Source of the DNA: Ornatilinea apprima
Lineage (GTDB): Bacteria > Chloroflexota > Anaerolineae > Anaerolineales > Anaerolineaceae
NCBI RefSeq assembly: GCF_001306115.1
Contig: NZ_LGCL01000045.1
Span: forward strand, 124,001-188,000
Direction of reading: 5' to 3'
Length of the DNA: 64,000 nt
The translations under genes and the position numbers were made by a program. Below the pieces are notes generated by a model that was given only the letters and a program-made list of their open reading frames with translations, did not search any database and was not told the origin of the DNA. This document shows positions 41,199 through 50,264 of the stretch, piece by piece; position 1 is the first letter of the stretch; every line of letters begins with the position of its first letter.

Positions 41199-41945
41199 AT
41201 GAGCATTACAGCAGTGATGATTGATTCAAGAGAGCCCGAATGGGTGAAGAATTTGCAGTTCAATAACGCGCCTGCAGCGGTGACCTTCTTGGAAAGCGGT
41301 GATGCGTGGGTGGCGTGTGACGATGGAATTACGCTCATTGTAGAACGAAAAACTCCTGATGATTTTTTGAATTCACTCAAGCAAGAACGTTTGATGGTCC
41401 AGATTGCTGACCTGGCTGAATATCGCAAAACACATGGATTTTGGCCTTACCTGGTTATCACTGATGAAATCATCCGTGGCACAAATGGAAAAGCAATAAC
41501 CAACCGGGGTGAAACCGGCTGGAACTGGAACGCTGTACAGGGAGCTTTGCTGACTGTACAAGAAGCGGGTGTGTTTGTTCAGTTCTGCGCCGGTGATGCG
41601 GATTATGGGCCGTGTTTGGCACGGCTGGCCAGCCGAAAACGAGACCCCAAAATGCTGGTGATGCCGGCTCGCGAAGCGCGGATTTTAGGCAATCAGGCGG
41701 CTTTCATCGCTGGTCTTCCTGGGATAGGTCTGGAAAAAGTGCAAACGGTGATGCAGTATTGCGGTACTCCGGCATGGGCGCTGGTAGCGTTGACGGATGC
41801 CACTTCTCAGATCCCTGGCATTGGAGAGGGAATTAAGCGCGGAGTACGCTGGACTTTAGGGTTGAAAGAATCTGAACAGATTGGGGTTGTGTTGGGTGAG
41901 AATCACCAGGAAGAATTAGCCATATTGAACTTGGGAGAACAATAA
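41199..41945 (+). CDS. ERCC4/XPF-type nuclease with helix-hairpin-helix
   Basis: 248 residues from the ATG at 41199 (AGAGG 7 bases upstream). The nuclease motif is seen as IDSREPEW and IVERKTPDDF (GDx(n)ERKxxxD type), at about residues 8 and 50. The C-terminal part has two helix-hairpin-helix elements, GLPGIGLEKVQTVMQYCG and IPGIGEGI. Such nucleases cut branched DNA. Located before RecT and the exonuclease, it probably serves phage recombination or replication. Confidence 0.85.
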   Translation: MSITAVMIDSREPEWVKNLQFNNAPAAVTFLESGDAWVACDDGITLIVERKTPDDFLNSLKQERLMVQIADLAEYRKTHGFWPYLVITDEIIRGTNGKAITNRGETGWNWNAVQGALLTVQEAGVFVQFCAGDADYGPCLARLASRKRDPKMLVMPAREARILGNQAAFIAGLPGIGLEKVQTVMQYCGTPAWALVALTDATSQIPGIGEGIKRGVRWTLGLKESEQIGVVLGENHQEELAILNLGEQ

Positions 41946-41947
41946 AA

Positions 41948-42724
41948 ATGGACCTATCTATTCAAGAAAAGCAAAATTCGTTTGCATTGGCGCCTACAGA
42001 ACGGGTGATTACTCCCGGTATCTGGAAAATGATCAATGAAATGGCGCCAGTAATGTACCGCAGCCGCCTATTTGGTGTGACCAGCCCGGAAGCGGCGGCT
42101 GCCATCATGCTGAAGGGATTTGAAATGGGGCTTTCGATCACGGCCAGCTTTGAGCTGATTCAGGTTGTGCAGGGAAAGCCAGGTCTCAGCCCGCGGGGAG
42201 CGCTGGCCATGCTGTTAAACAGCCCGAAAATCAAGAAAATTGAGATCAAAGAGTTGACGAAGAATGGTCAATATATTGGTCACTCCTGCTACATGCAGCG
42301 CGATAACGGATTTGAGTATTCTGTGAGTTTCACAATTGAAGATGCGAGAAACGCAGGATTGATCAAGCCACAAAGTGGATGGGAACATTACCCCAAAAAT
42401 ATGTGCCAATGGCGCGCAGTAGGCTTTACAGCAGACGTGGTAGCACCGGACATTGTAGCTGGTATGACTTCCATCATGAAAATGCCTGAAGAATTTGGGC
42501 TTGCGCTGACAGAAGATGGTGACATTATCGATTTAAAAAGCATGCCCACGATCGAACAGAGCCAGACTCAGAGCGTTCAGGCGGAAGCTGATATTCCGAG
42601 CCTGGATGAATTAGTGGCTCAGTATGGGGCGGAAGCTGTTATGGTTGCCAATGAGGGGGCCATTCCAAGGACCAATGAAGAACTTGTCAAAGCTGCCGCA
42701 AAATTGGCCGGGGGTGTTCAATGA
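41948..42724 (+). CDS. recT: RecT-family single-strand annealing protein
   Basis: 258 residues. Family features: an N-terminal helical region (MYRSRLFGVTSPEAAAAIML), then GKPGLSPRGALAMLLNSP and the diagnostic C-terminal motif WRAVGFTADVVAPDIVAGM. RecT anneals single strands made by a partner exonuclease, here the next gene, whose start overlaps this stop. The tail beyond about 200 is acidic and variable. Confidence 0.85.
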   Translation: MDLSIQEKQNSFALAPTERVITPGIWKMINEMAPVMYRSRLFGVTSPEAAAAIMLKGFEMGLSITASFELIQVVQGKPGLSPRGALAMLLNSPKIKKIEIKELTKNGQYIGHSCYMQRDNGFEYSVSFTIEDARNAGLIKPQSGWEHYPKNMCQWRAVGFTADVVAPDIVAGMTSIMKMPEEFGLALTEDGDIIDLKSMPTIEQSQTQSVQAEADIPSLDELVAQYGAEAVMVANEGAIPRTNEELVKAAAKLAGGVQ

Positions 42725-43518
42725 TCGAGCACCTTTCCTATTCCAGTATCTCAACTTACCTGACCTGTGCAGCAAGCTGGAAGTTTCACTACCTGGACAA
42801 GGTGACTGCGCCAACCAGCACTGCATTGATCTTTGGATCTGCATTTCATAACACTGTAGAAGGGTATTTGGCAGGAATCGCCAATGGTGGAAAGCCGGAT
42901 TTGATGGAAATCTGGCAGGAAAAATGGCGTGAGCAGAGCACTGTAAAAAATGAAAAAGGTGAACTCATTACCCGCGAAGATGTTGACTGGGGAGCTGATA
43001 CACCGGAAAGCCTTTGCAATGATGGTATTCGGCTGCTTTCCCATGATGATATTCATTCAGGCATACTCAGCATCATACCAGGCGTGGATTCGAGCGGGGT
43101 AAAAATCGAACGCAAAGTCACTCTGCAGGTGCCCGGTGTGCCAGTGCCAATAATTGGCTTTATTGATATCGTCACAGCCGATGGGATTCCGGGAGATTTT
43201 AAAACAAGCAACCGGAGCTGGTCAGCTGAGAAAGCATTGGGCGAAACGCAGCCATTATTCTACCTGGCAGCTCTCAATCAAGCGGGGATCCAGACACCCG
43301 GTTGGAAATTCAGGCATTTTGTATTCGTGAAAACGAAAAAGCCGCAGTTTCAGGTATTGGAACATGGTCATACTCCAGGCCAGATGATGTGGCTGTTCTC
43401 AATGATTCAAAAGGTCTGGAAGGGAATAGATGCGGGGATTTTCCCGGAGAACCCAACCGGGTGGAAGTGTGACCCTCAGTATTGTGAGTATTGGCATTTA
43501 TGCAGGGGTAAGTGTTGA
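42721..43518 (+). CDS. PD-(D/E)XK exonuclease with Fe-S cysteines (Cas4/RecB-like)
   Basis: 265 residues. The N-terminal Cys (YLTCAASWKFHYL) and three C-terminal cysteines (CDPQYCEYWHLCRGKC region) match the iron-sulfur cluster of Cas4/AddB-type nucleases. The active site runs from HNTVEGYL through IGFIDIVTADG to GDFKTSNRSW. It is most likely the partner exonuclease of RecT. A 166-base gap with no convincing gene follows. Confidence 0.87.
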   Translation: MIEHLSYSSISTYLTCAASWKFHYLDKVTAPTSTALIFGSAFHNTVEGYLAGIANGGKPDLMEIWQEKWREQSTVKNEKGELITREDVDWGADTPESLCNDGIRLLSHDDIHSGILSIIPGVDSSGVKIERKVTLQVPGVPVPIIGFIDIVTADGIPGDFKTSNRSWSAEKALGETQPLFYLAALNQAGIQTPGWKFRHFVFVKTKKPQFQVLEHGHTPGQMMWLFSMIQKVWKGIDAGIFPENPTGWKCDPQYCEYWHLCRGKC

Positions 43519-43687
43519 TATTTCGTATAACCAAGAGGTGGCAAATGTTGTTTGAAGAATGAAAATCTGAAAAAGAAAAGGAATTCACAACCAGAACTGG
43601 GGAATCGATTCGCCTGATGATACAGAAATTAAGCCCCTGGGATGCTGATTTTCCGTCTTGTGGTTTGTTCAAAAAGGGGGATGAATG

Positions 43688-44515
43688 AATCAGTGCACAC
43701 TTGTGAATGATAGTGGTGTGTTGGCTTTTTATAGCCCATTTAACCCGGCGCTGGTCAATGATCTGAAGATCAGGATTCCAGCCACTGACCGGCGCTGGGA
43801 TAATCAGAAACGCTGCTGGTTGATTGCTCCCCAACATGGTCAGACGCTGGCACACCTGGCGGCACATTATTTCAATGATCAGATACCCGTTCCGCATGTA
43901 CAAGAATTTCAACAAACAATTGACTTGAAGTTGATTGAAGTGAGATATATTGGCCAGTGTAAAACTCGCGAGGATGGAAGCAGTTCTGCATTTGGTTTGG
44001 TTGGGGAACAGTGGTCAGTCGTTTTTCCCGAGGAAGCATTAAGAACCTGGTTTGAAGCAGGCCCACCCCAACCTGACCAGCAGATCTCATTGTTTGCAGT
44101 ACTCGGAGTAAAGCAAAGCGCCACCCCGGAGGAAATTAAGACCGGTTTCAGACGTATGGCCAGGCAGTGGCATCCAGATATCTGTAAAGAGCCTGATGCG
44201 GCTGATCAATTCATGCGCATTCAATCTGCTTATGAGATTCTGAATGACCCCATCAAACGGCTGAAGTATGAAGCTGGTTTGGCTCTTCAGGCAACTCTAA
44301 AAGTAAATAAAGCAGATCAAACTTATCAACTATTGCACAGAAATTACCGGGCGCCTTTGCGCTGTGGTCATATTCTGGTTGAAGGCAGTGAAGTCTTAGG
44401 ACGTTTCACAGTTTCAAAAATCATCCACTGGGAAGATATTATCAATGAGTGTGGCCAGATTCTTGTCGTTTCATGGCCAGCCGGCTCTGATCATCCAGTG
44501 GAGTCTTGGATATAG
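43688..44515 (+). CDS. J-domain (DnaJ-like) phage protein
   Basis: About 275 residues; the ATG at 43685 or the next codon starts the frame. The N-terminal part (1-130) contains FYSPFNPALVNDLKIRIPAT and WDNQKRCWLI, recalling the small domain found in front of some SNF2 helicases. The J domain (about 137-200) is complete, with LGVKQSATPEEIKTGFRRMA, the HPD triplet in QWHPDICKE and YEILNDPIKRLKYE. It should recruit the host DnaK to a phage process, perhaps the replication helicase. Confidence 0.8.
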   Translation, partial: NQCTLVNDSGVLAFYSPFNPALVNDLKIRIPATDRRWDNQKRCWLIAPQHGQTLAHLAAHYFNDQIPVPHVQEFQQTIDLKLIEVRYIGQCKTREDGSSSAFGLVGEQWSVVFPEEALRTWFEAGPPQPDQQISLFAVLGVKQSATPEEIKTGFRRMARQWHPDICKEPDAADQFMRIQSAYEILNDPIKRLKYEAGLALQATLKVNKADQTYQLLHRNYRAPLRCGHILVEGSEVLGRFTVSKIIHWEDIINECGQILVVSWPAGSDHPVESWI

Positions 44516-44523
44516 GTGAAAAG

Positions 44524-44769
44524 ATGAACCAAAGAAAGATTATGAAAACTTTTCGAAGGTGCACACCAACTGAACGAAGGGAACTACTACAGCCACTTGT
44601 GGAAAAAGCGCCAGAAGAGATTTGGGAGATTGCCCGGGATTTGAGAAAGGAGCTGCGGATAATTTATCCTTACACAATGGTCAGTGAGAAATCTATTGTT
44701 GAAATGCTGACGCTTATGGGCTTGCATTTGGCGGCTGGCACGTTACCAACTCAGAAAGAGAGGATTTGA
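44524..44769 (+). CDS. Small phage protein, unknown
   Basis: 81 residues from the ATG at 44524. A helical, basic protein (RRCTPTERRELLQPLVEKAP). It overlaps the vWA gene start by one base (TGATG), suggesting coupled translation. Confidence 0.55.
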   Translation: MNQRKIMKTFRRCTPTERRELLQPLVEKAPEEIWEIARDLRKELRIIYPYTMVSEKSIVEMLTLMGLHLAAGTLPTQKERI

Positions 44770-45323
44770 TGACCATAGTACAAGGTTCGCTGAGCTCAAT
44801 TGCAAAGCAAAACCAGATCTCAATTGCCGAGAGTTTTATCAATGCGGACTGCATCTGCATTGTAGATACTTCAGGATCAATGGAAGATAAGGATAGCCGT
44901 GGTGGCTTGAGCCGGTATGAGGTTGCCTGCCAGGAACTTTCTCAACTTCAGAAAAACCTACCTGGAAAAATTGCAGTGATTTCATTCAGTTCAGCGGTGC
45001 AATTCTGCCCAAATGGGGTTCCGGTTTTTCTTGGCGCAACAACAGACTTGGCCAAAGCACTCAATTTTGTCAAAGTAGCGGATGTGCCAGAAATGCGTTT
45101 CATCATAATCAGTGACGGGCAACCCGATTCTGAGGAGGAATCCTTGCGAGTTGCAGCGACTTTTAAAAATAGAATTGATGTCATCTATGTTGGTCCGGAA
45201 GATAGGCCGCAGGGGCGTGAATTTTTGCAAAAGCTGGCCGCGGTAACTGGTGGCAAGTCAGTTACGGTTGATCGAGCAAAAGAGTTGCAGGCTGGAATCA
45301 TGGGCCTGCTTCATGCCGGATAG
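44769..45323 (+). CDS. von Willebrand factor A domain protein
   Basis: 184 residues, essentially a lone vWA domain. The metal-ion-dependent adhesion site is complete: DTSGSMED, a Thr in ATTDLAKAL and ISDGQPDSEE. There is no signal peptide, so it acts in the cytoplasm. In other systems such domains pair with MoxR-type ATPases; here the next gene is an AAA-like helicase, which may be its partner. This pairing is an inference. Confidence 0.8.
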   Translation: MTIVQGSLSSIAKQNQISIAESFINADCICIVDTSGSMEDKDSRGGLSRYEVACQELSQLQKNLPGKIAVISFSSAVQFCPNGVPVFLGATTDLAKALNFVKVADVPEMRFIIISDGQPDSEEESLRVAATFKNRIDVIYVGPEDRPQGREFLQKLAAVTGGKSVTVDRAKELQAGIMGLLHAG

Positions 45324-45346
45324 CGATCCATAAGCGAGGGGACCAC

Positions 45347-46837
45347 ATGACAACCAGCACAACAATGAATCTATTTAAAACACTACTCAATGCTGGCGTG
45401 GCGCCCACGGACGCGGAGGAACTGGAAAAGCACTTTGAAGGGGAACCGGATTTTTTGGATGGGCTTGAGCAAATTGCCCAGATTATGGCACTCAAGGAAC
45501 TTCCGGGATTGGTTCCCCCAACCGGCGAACCCTGGCGGTCAATCCATGAGAACATGTCACAAGATATGGCCAACGGGGAAGACGCGGACACTGCCTGGCG
45601 CAACGCAATTGCAAAATTTGACCCTGCTGTGGCAATCGCCATAACGGGAGCACTTAACCTGCGAATGAAGGTCATTCTTGACTTTGAGCAGCAGAAGGGC
45701 AAAAAAAAGCGGGTTAAAACCATTGAGTATGTAAAGGTGCTTCAGCACCAGCTTGGATATGATTTCAAGTTGAATGAGTGCACTGACAATATTGAGGTAA
45801 ATGGAAGTCCAATCCACGATCATTTGGCAGCCCAGATTCGAAGCCAGATGAGAGATTTGGGGTTTGAACGCTCTCAAGTAGTTGAAGATGCTTATGTTTC
45901 TTTGGCTTTCCAACAGCGATATCATCCTGTGCGACAGTACTTGACCAGCTTGAATTATGATGGCGGAAATTACATCGCTGAGCTTGCTTCCTTTTTCAAG
46001 GATAAATATGGCATGTTCCCAATCTGGTTGAGAAAATGGATGATAGGTGCCTGCGCCAAAGTGTTTGAGGCAGAGCAAAACCCCATGCTGGTTCTGGATG
46101 GCCGCCAGGGGATTGGCAAAAGTGAATTTGTGAAATGGCTGGCAAAGCCGCTCCAGGATTATTTCATAGAGGCACCCATCAATACAGAAGACAAGGATTC
46201 TGATATTCGGTTATTCAGTTATTGGATCTGGGAAGTAAGTGAGTTGGGCGCCACAACCAGGCGTGCAGATTACGAAGCATTGAAAGCTTTCCTGACCAAG
46301 CGTAAGGTAACCGTAAGAAAGCCTTACGGCCATTATGATATCAATAAACCGGCCATGGCAAGCTTTATCGGCACAGTCAACAATAGCAGTGGCATTCTAA
46401 ATGACCCTACAGGTAGCAGGCGCTTTCACATTTCACACTTGGAAGGTATCAATTGGGATTATACAAGCATTGAGCCAGATTTGGTTTGGGCAGAGGCGAT
46501 GGCTGCTTACTTGGCTAGAGAAAGCTGGCAGCTGACCAAAGATGAAGAAAAGCGCGCTCAGGAAATTAATGAGGAGTATGAAATCACTGATCCAGTAGAA
46601 GATTTGATTCGAAAGCATTTCAAAATTCAAGTTGGCAATCAGACCTGGTGGATGCCCACAGCCGATATTCTTTCTATTTTGGAGGATCCGTTTGCAGGTG
46701 GATTGAAAGGGAATACCCGGAGTAATGCCATGGCGCTGGCTGGTGCTATGAAAAAGATTGGGTTAGAAAAGAAAAAGCAGCGAAACTCCAATGGTCAGCC
46801 GGTTTGGGGCTATGTGGGCATTGCTTATGGACCATAA
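45347..46837 (+). CDS. VapE-family replication helicase/ATPase
   Basis: 496 residues. The P-loop is GRQGIGKSEFVKWL (about 250). Then come the acidic Walker B region in YWIWEVSELGATT, KAFLTKRKVTVRKPYG and the sensor segment SFIGTVNNSSGILNDPTGSR, as in virulence-associated E proteins. The first 200 residues are helical and unassigned. It should unwind DNA at the phage origin together with the PrimPol encoded next. The repeat cluster that follows its stop may be that origin. Confidence 0.85.
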   Translation: MTTSTTMNLFKTLLNAGVAPTDAEELEKHFEGEPDFLDGLEQIAQIMALKELPGLVPPTGEPWRSIHENMSQDMANGEDADTAWRNAIAKFDPAVAIAITGALNLRMKVILDFEQQKGKKKRVKTIEYVKVLQHQLGYDFKLNECTDNIEVNGSPIHDHLAAQIRSQMRDLGFERSQVVEDAYVSLAFQQRYHPVRQYLTSLNYDGGNYIAELASFFKDKYGMFPIWLRKWMIGACAKVFEAEQNPMLVLDGRQGIGKSEFVKWLAKPLQDYFIEAPINTEDKDSDIRLFSYWIWEVSELGATTRRADYEALKAFLTKRKVTVRKPYGHYDINKPAMASFIGTVNNSSGILNDPTGSRRFHISHLEGINWDYTSIEPDLVWAEAMAAYLARESWQLTKDEEKRAQEINEEYEITDPVEDLIRKHFKIQVGNQTWWMPTADILSILEDPFAGGLKGNTRSNAMALAGAMKKIGLEKKKQRNSNGQPVWGYVGIAYGP

Positions 46838-46846
46838 AAGTGGCTA

Positions 46847-47053
46847 GGTTGGAACAGGTTGGATACAAGGTTGGAACGAGGTTGGAACACGAAACGGACT
46901 ACTTAATATATGAAGAAAGCTATTCGTAAAAATGATCACTTAACCGGTTGTTCCAACCGTTCCAACCTAAAAACCAACAAACACTGAAACGACTTAATTA
47001 TTAACAAATCAATTTAATGAAAAAAGTCGGAACAGTTGGAACAGGTTGGAACA
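46847..47053. repeat. Iteron-like cluster, candidate phage origin
   Basis: The core GGTTGGAACA or a close variant occurs at 46847, 46857, 46869 and 46880 (direct, about 11 bases apart). It is inverted at 46949-46958 and 46958-46967, and direct again at about 47026, 47034 and 47044. The middle part is AT-rich. It sits between the helicase and primase genes. The last direct copies run into the longest possible primase frame, where they encode repeated Val-Gly-Thr. Confidence 0.7.
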
Positions 47054-47088
47054 AAATCGGTTTTTTGGGTATTGAAAGCGAGCTGAGA

Positions 47089-48009
47089 ATGGAAATATTA
47101 GAATCCGCTTTATATTGGCGTAAAAAAGGCATAGCAGTCATTCCGATTCGGTTTCGGGATAAGAAACCAGATGGTAGTCTATTGCCGCGAGATGAAAAGG
47201 GCAAGCCTGTTTGGGAACCGTTTCAAAAACGACTGCCAACAGAGAATGAAATAAAAACCTGGTTTCCTTCTCGATTACGCAATATGGCAATTATAACCGG
47301 TTGGCGCGGTCTTGTTGTATTGGATTTTGATAATGCAGCTGCATTTTCTCAATGGCGTGTATGGACTACCAGAAAGGGCGGATTTACCAGGTATGCATCT
47401 GAATCAACTTATCAGGTTAGAACAGCCCGGGGGATTCATGTTTATGTCAGATTACCTCATACTGAGTTGAATAGAAAATTTGATGGTATTGATATCAAAG
47501 CGGCAGGTGGGTACGTTTTAGCTCCGCCTTCCATTCATCCCACAGGAATACAATATCAAGCTGTTGATGAAAAAGCACAAATCATTTTAGTGGATGCGCT
47601 TTCAGATATTTTGCCTGCAAAACTGCTAGAAAAACATACTGAGTTACCAGAGGATGTGGTGATATTGCCTGGAAGAGCTCAGGTACCACAACCATCAGAT
47701 GATCTTTGGGAAACGGTCAACCGTGGTCCTGATCCGGAGAGGGCATTAGTCGATCAAATTAGAGAAAAATTTGATATTCTTAGTTTCTTCCCAAACGCAG
47801 AAAAAACCAGTGGCAATGGCCGCTGGTATCGCAGCATGTGTCCATTCCATCAGGACAATCATCCCTCATTTTGGATTGATCGGGCAAGACAAATATGCGG
47901 CTGTTTCGCCGCTTGTACACCAAAGCCATTGGATGTGATCAATCTTTATGCGCGGTTGAATGGAATCAGCAACGTTGAATCCATTTTTAGCCTTTCGCGG
48001 TTGTTATGA
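47089..48009 (+). CDS. Primase-polymerase (PrimPol) with C-terminal zinc finger
   Basis: 306 residues from the ATG at 47089. The frame opens at 47017, but its first 24 codons are made of the repeat cluster and have no binding site. The PrimPol domain shows LVVLDFDN, TARGIHVYVR and GGYVLAPPSIHP. The C-terminus has a CHC2-like finger (MCPFHQDNHPSFWI and ICGCFAAC). It should lay primers or copy DNA for phage replication with the VapE-type helicase. Confidence 0.87.
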   Translation: MEILESALYWRKKGIAVIPIRFRDKKPDGSLLPRDEKGKPVWEPFQKRLPTENEIKTWFPSRLRNMAIITGWRGLVVLDFDNAAAFSQWRVWTTRKGGFTRYASESTYQVRTARGIHVYVRLPHTELNRKFDGIDIKAAGGYVLAPPSIHPTGIQYQAVDEKAQIILVDALSDILPAKLLEKHTELPEDVVILPGRAQVPQPSDDLWETVNRGPDPERALVDQIREKFDILSFFPNAEKTSGNGRWYRSMCPFHQDNHPSFWIDRARQICGCFAACTPKPLDVINLYARLNGISNVESIFSLSRLL

Positions 48010-48031
48010 ATTGTTCGGACAGGAGATATTT

Positions 48032-48259
48032 ATGGCATCATTTATCGGAACTAAAAAGAAGATCTATTGCCCGAAATGTCAGCATGTAGTGGGCGATGTA
48101 GTGATCATCGAAAACAGAGAATGGTTGAAGGTAAATGGCATCGCAGTGAATGTTATGCGTGGGGTATGTCTTGAATGTGGTGCTGAATTTCATTGGTCAA
48201 TCTCCGAAAGAATGTTGTCTCAGCTGGTGGAGCACGTCATTAAATTGAGAGATAGTTGA
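48032..48259 (+). CDS. Small zinc-ribbon protein
   Basis: 75 residues from the ATG at 48032, with GGAG 7 bases upstream; the frame's earlier start at 47960 lies inside the primase gene. Two CxxC pairs, YCPKCQHV and VCLECGAEFHW, are about 30 residues apart. Possibly a regulator of late genes, since it is the last gene before the terminase unit. Confidence 0.65.
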   Translation: MASFIGTKKKIYCPKCQHVVGDVVIIENREWLKVNGIAVNVMRGVCLECGAEFHWSISERMLSQLVEHVIKLRDS

Positions 48260-48347
48260 CGACTGGTATATAATATTTTAAAACAAATGCGGTATAAAGC
48301 TGGATCCGCCCGGCACATTGCGTAATTCAACGCAGTGCCGGTTTTTT
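48245..48347 (+). promoter_or_regulatory. Promoter-leader-terminator element A, ahead of the terminase genes
   Basis: A -35-like TTGAGA (48245-48250) and perfect TATAAT (48269-48274), 18 bases apart, are followed 13 bases later by TGCGGTAT. Then comes a terminator hairpin: CCGGCAC (48310-48316) with GTGCCGG (48335-48341) and six T. The 13-base string ATCCGCCCGGCAC and the whole layout recur at 54762-54841. The GCGG after the promoter could pair with CCGC just before the hairpin. It probably controls read-through into the packaging genes. Confidence 0.65.
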
Positions 48348-48364
48348 GTTAATTAGGCTTGTAC

Positions 48365-48883
48365 ATGAAAAAGAATACTGAGTATCGGCTTAACTCAAAA
48401 CAAAGGATGTTTCTTGAGAGTTACCTTCAAACCTGGAATGCCACCGAAGCTGCGCGGAGAGCTGGGTATAAGCATCCATTGACTCAGGGCCCACGTTTGC
48501 TAACTCACCCAGAAATTGAAGCTGCACTTAAAGAGCGGATAAAGACTGCTGCCATGGAAGCGGACGAAGTTCTGGCGCGGTTGGCTGAGCAGGCAAAACT
48601 GAATGCTGCTGAGTTTTTCAATTTTGAAGAGAATCCTCAGGGTGAACTCCAGATGAAAGATATTAACTGGGAGGTTTTTCGCAGTCGCGGGCACCTGGTT
48701 AAGCGCTTGACCTGGATTAAGGGAAGGCCGGTGGTGGAATTTCATGATGCTCAGGCTGCTTTGATCCAATTGGGAAGAGCGCTCAAGCTATTTACAGATG
48801 GCGTGGATTTAAATATGCCTGCCGCCAATGTGCATTTTTATATTCCTGATAATGGTAGAGATGATGAACCAGATCAGAATTGA
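48365..48883 (+). CDS. terS: Terminase small subunit
   Basis: 172 residues from the ATG at 48365. The N-terminal helix-turn-helix region (LNSKQRMFLESYLQTWNATE, AARRAGYKHP, LLTHPEIEAALKERI) is that of the terminase_2 family. It binds phage DNA and loads the large subunit. Its 3' end overlaps the large terminase gene by about 20 bases. Confidence 0.85.
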   Translation: MKKNTEYRLNSKQRMFLESYLQTWNATEAARRAGYKHPLTQGPRLLTHPEIEAALKERIKTAAMEADEVLARLAEQAKLNAAEFFNFEENPQGELQMKDINWEVFRSRGHLVKRLTWIKGRPVVEFHDAQAALIQLGRALKLFTDGVDLNMPAANVHFYIPDNGRDDEPDQN

Positions 48884-50264
48884 AATCCGGCCGCAGCCTG
48901 GCCCGCAGGAAATGTTCTTATCATCCCCAGCAGATATTACAATTTATGGTGGTTCTGCCGGGGGGGGGAAGACCTGGGGGTTGTTGATTGAAGCTGCCCG
49001 GCATCATAGGCGGCAGGGATATGGAGCGGTGATATTCCGTCGGACTTACCCGGAGATTACAAATGAAGGTGGTCTTTGGGATGAAAGTGAAAAGATTTAT
49101 CCCCTCTTAGGAGCCAAACCAGTAAAAGGGGATTTATATTGGAAATTTCCAAATGGTTCAAAAATTAGTTTTGGTCATCTGCAGTTTGAGAAAGATCTGA
49201 TGAATTACCAGGGGTCTCAAATTGCCTTGATAGGATATGACCAGCTAGAACACTTCACTCAAAAGATGTTCTTTTATATGCTCAGTCGTAATCGGTCAGT
49301 ATGTGGCGTTCGGCCGTATATTCGGGCAACATGTAATCCGGACCCCGATTCATTTTTAGCAAATTTCCTGTCCTGGTGGATTGCTGAAGATGGATATGCA
49401 GATCTTTCTAGAGCAGGAAAAATCCGTTGGTTTATCCAACCTGATGGACAGATGGTTGTCTGGGGGGATTCTCGAGAAGAACTGATTGAGAATTATGGTG
49501 ACGACGTAGATCCCCTGAGTGTGACATTTATTCCTGCCAGTGTTTTCAATAATAAGATTCTGCTGGCGAAAGATCCTGGTTATTTAGCCAAATTAAAAGC
49601 GTTGAGTTATATTGACCGTGAAAGATTGTTGGGAGATCCCATGCGTGGGGGGAATTGGAAAGTAAAACCCACAGCAGGTAAGTTCTTCAACCGCACATGG
49701 TTCAAATTGGTCAAAGAAGTGCCGGCAGGTGGAATTGTTGTGAGACGATGGGATTTTGCCGCGACTGCAAAAGAGCTTGTTAATGACGACCCTGACTACA
49801 CGGCTTCGTGCTTGATGTTACGTTCTCAAGATGGCAGCTTCTATATTCTGGATGTGACTGCAGCTCAAATGGGGCCAGCTGAGGTTGACAAGTATTTCAT
49901 GAATCTTACACGTCAGGACGCGGTCCGATTTAGGGAAGAGAAACGGCAGTACTTGAGCCGTTGGGAACAGGAGCCGGGTAGTGCTGGAAAACGGGAATCT
50001 TTCCGGCTCACGAAATTGCTTGTCGGGATCGATGCCCATGGTATCCCATCAACAGGAGACAAGCTGGTTAGAGCAAAACCACTTGCTGCCCAAGCTGAAG
50101 CTGGAAATGTGTATTTGCTTGAAGGACCATGGAATGAAATGTTTCTTTCTCACATGCATGGGCAACCCGATTTGCCTCACGATGACATAATGGACAGCAC
50201 CAGTGGCGCTTTTGATGATTTATCACGACCCATTTTGAGAATAGCGAGGAGTTACCAGGGATGA
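48864..50264 (+). CDS. terL: Terminase large subunit
   Basis: 466 residues from the ATG at 48864; the ATG at 48861 is equally possible. Walker A is GGSAGGGKTWGLL (about 30). The ATPase domain continues with FRRTYPEITNEGGLWDES and GYDQLEHFT. The C-terminal nuclease half has RRWDFAATAKE, VGIDAHGIPS and PHDDIMDSTSGA. It powers DNA packaging and cuts the concatemer. The portal start overlaps the stop (ATGA). Confidence 0.92.
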   Translation: MNQIRIEIRPQPGPQEMFLSSPADITIYGGSAGGGKTWGLLIEAARHHRRQGYGAVIFRRTYPEITNEGGLWDESEKIYPLLGAKPVKGDLYWKFPNGSKISFGHLQFEKDLMNYQGSQIALIGYDQLEHFTQKMFFYMLSRNRSVCGVRPYIRATCNPDPDSFLANFLSWWIAEDGYADLSRAGKIRWFIQPDGQMVVWGDSREELIENYGDDVDPLSVTFIPASVFNNKILLAKDPGYLAKLKALSYIDRERLLGDPMRGGNWKVKPTAGKFFNRTWFKLVKEVPAGGIVVRRWDFAATAKELVNDDPDYTASCLMLRSQDGSFYILDVTAAQMGPAEVDKYFMNLTRQDAVRFREEKRQYLSRWEQEPGSAGKRESFRLTKLLVGIDAHGIPSTGDKLVRAKPLAAQAEAGNVYLLEGPWNEMFLSHMHGQPDLPHDDIMDSTSGAFDDLSRPILRIARSYQG

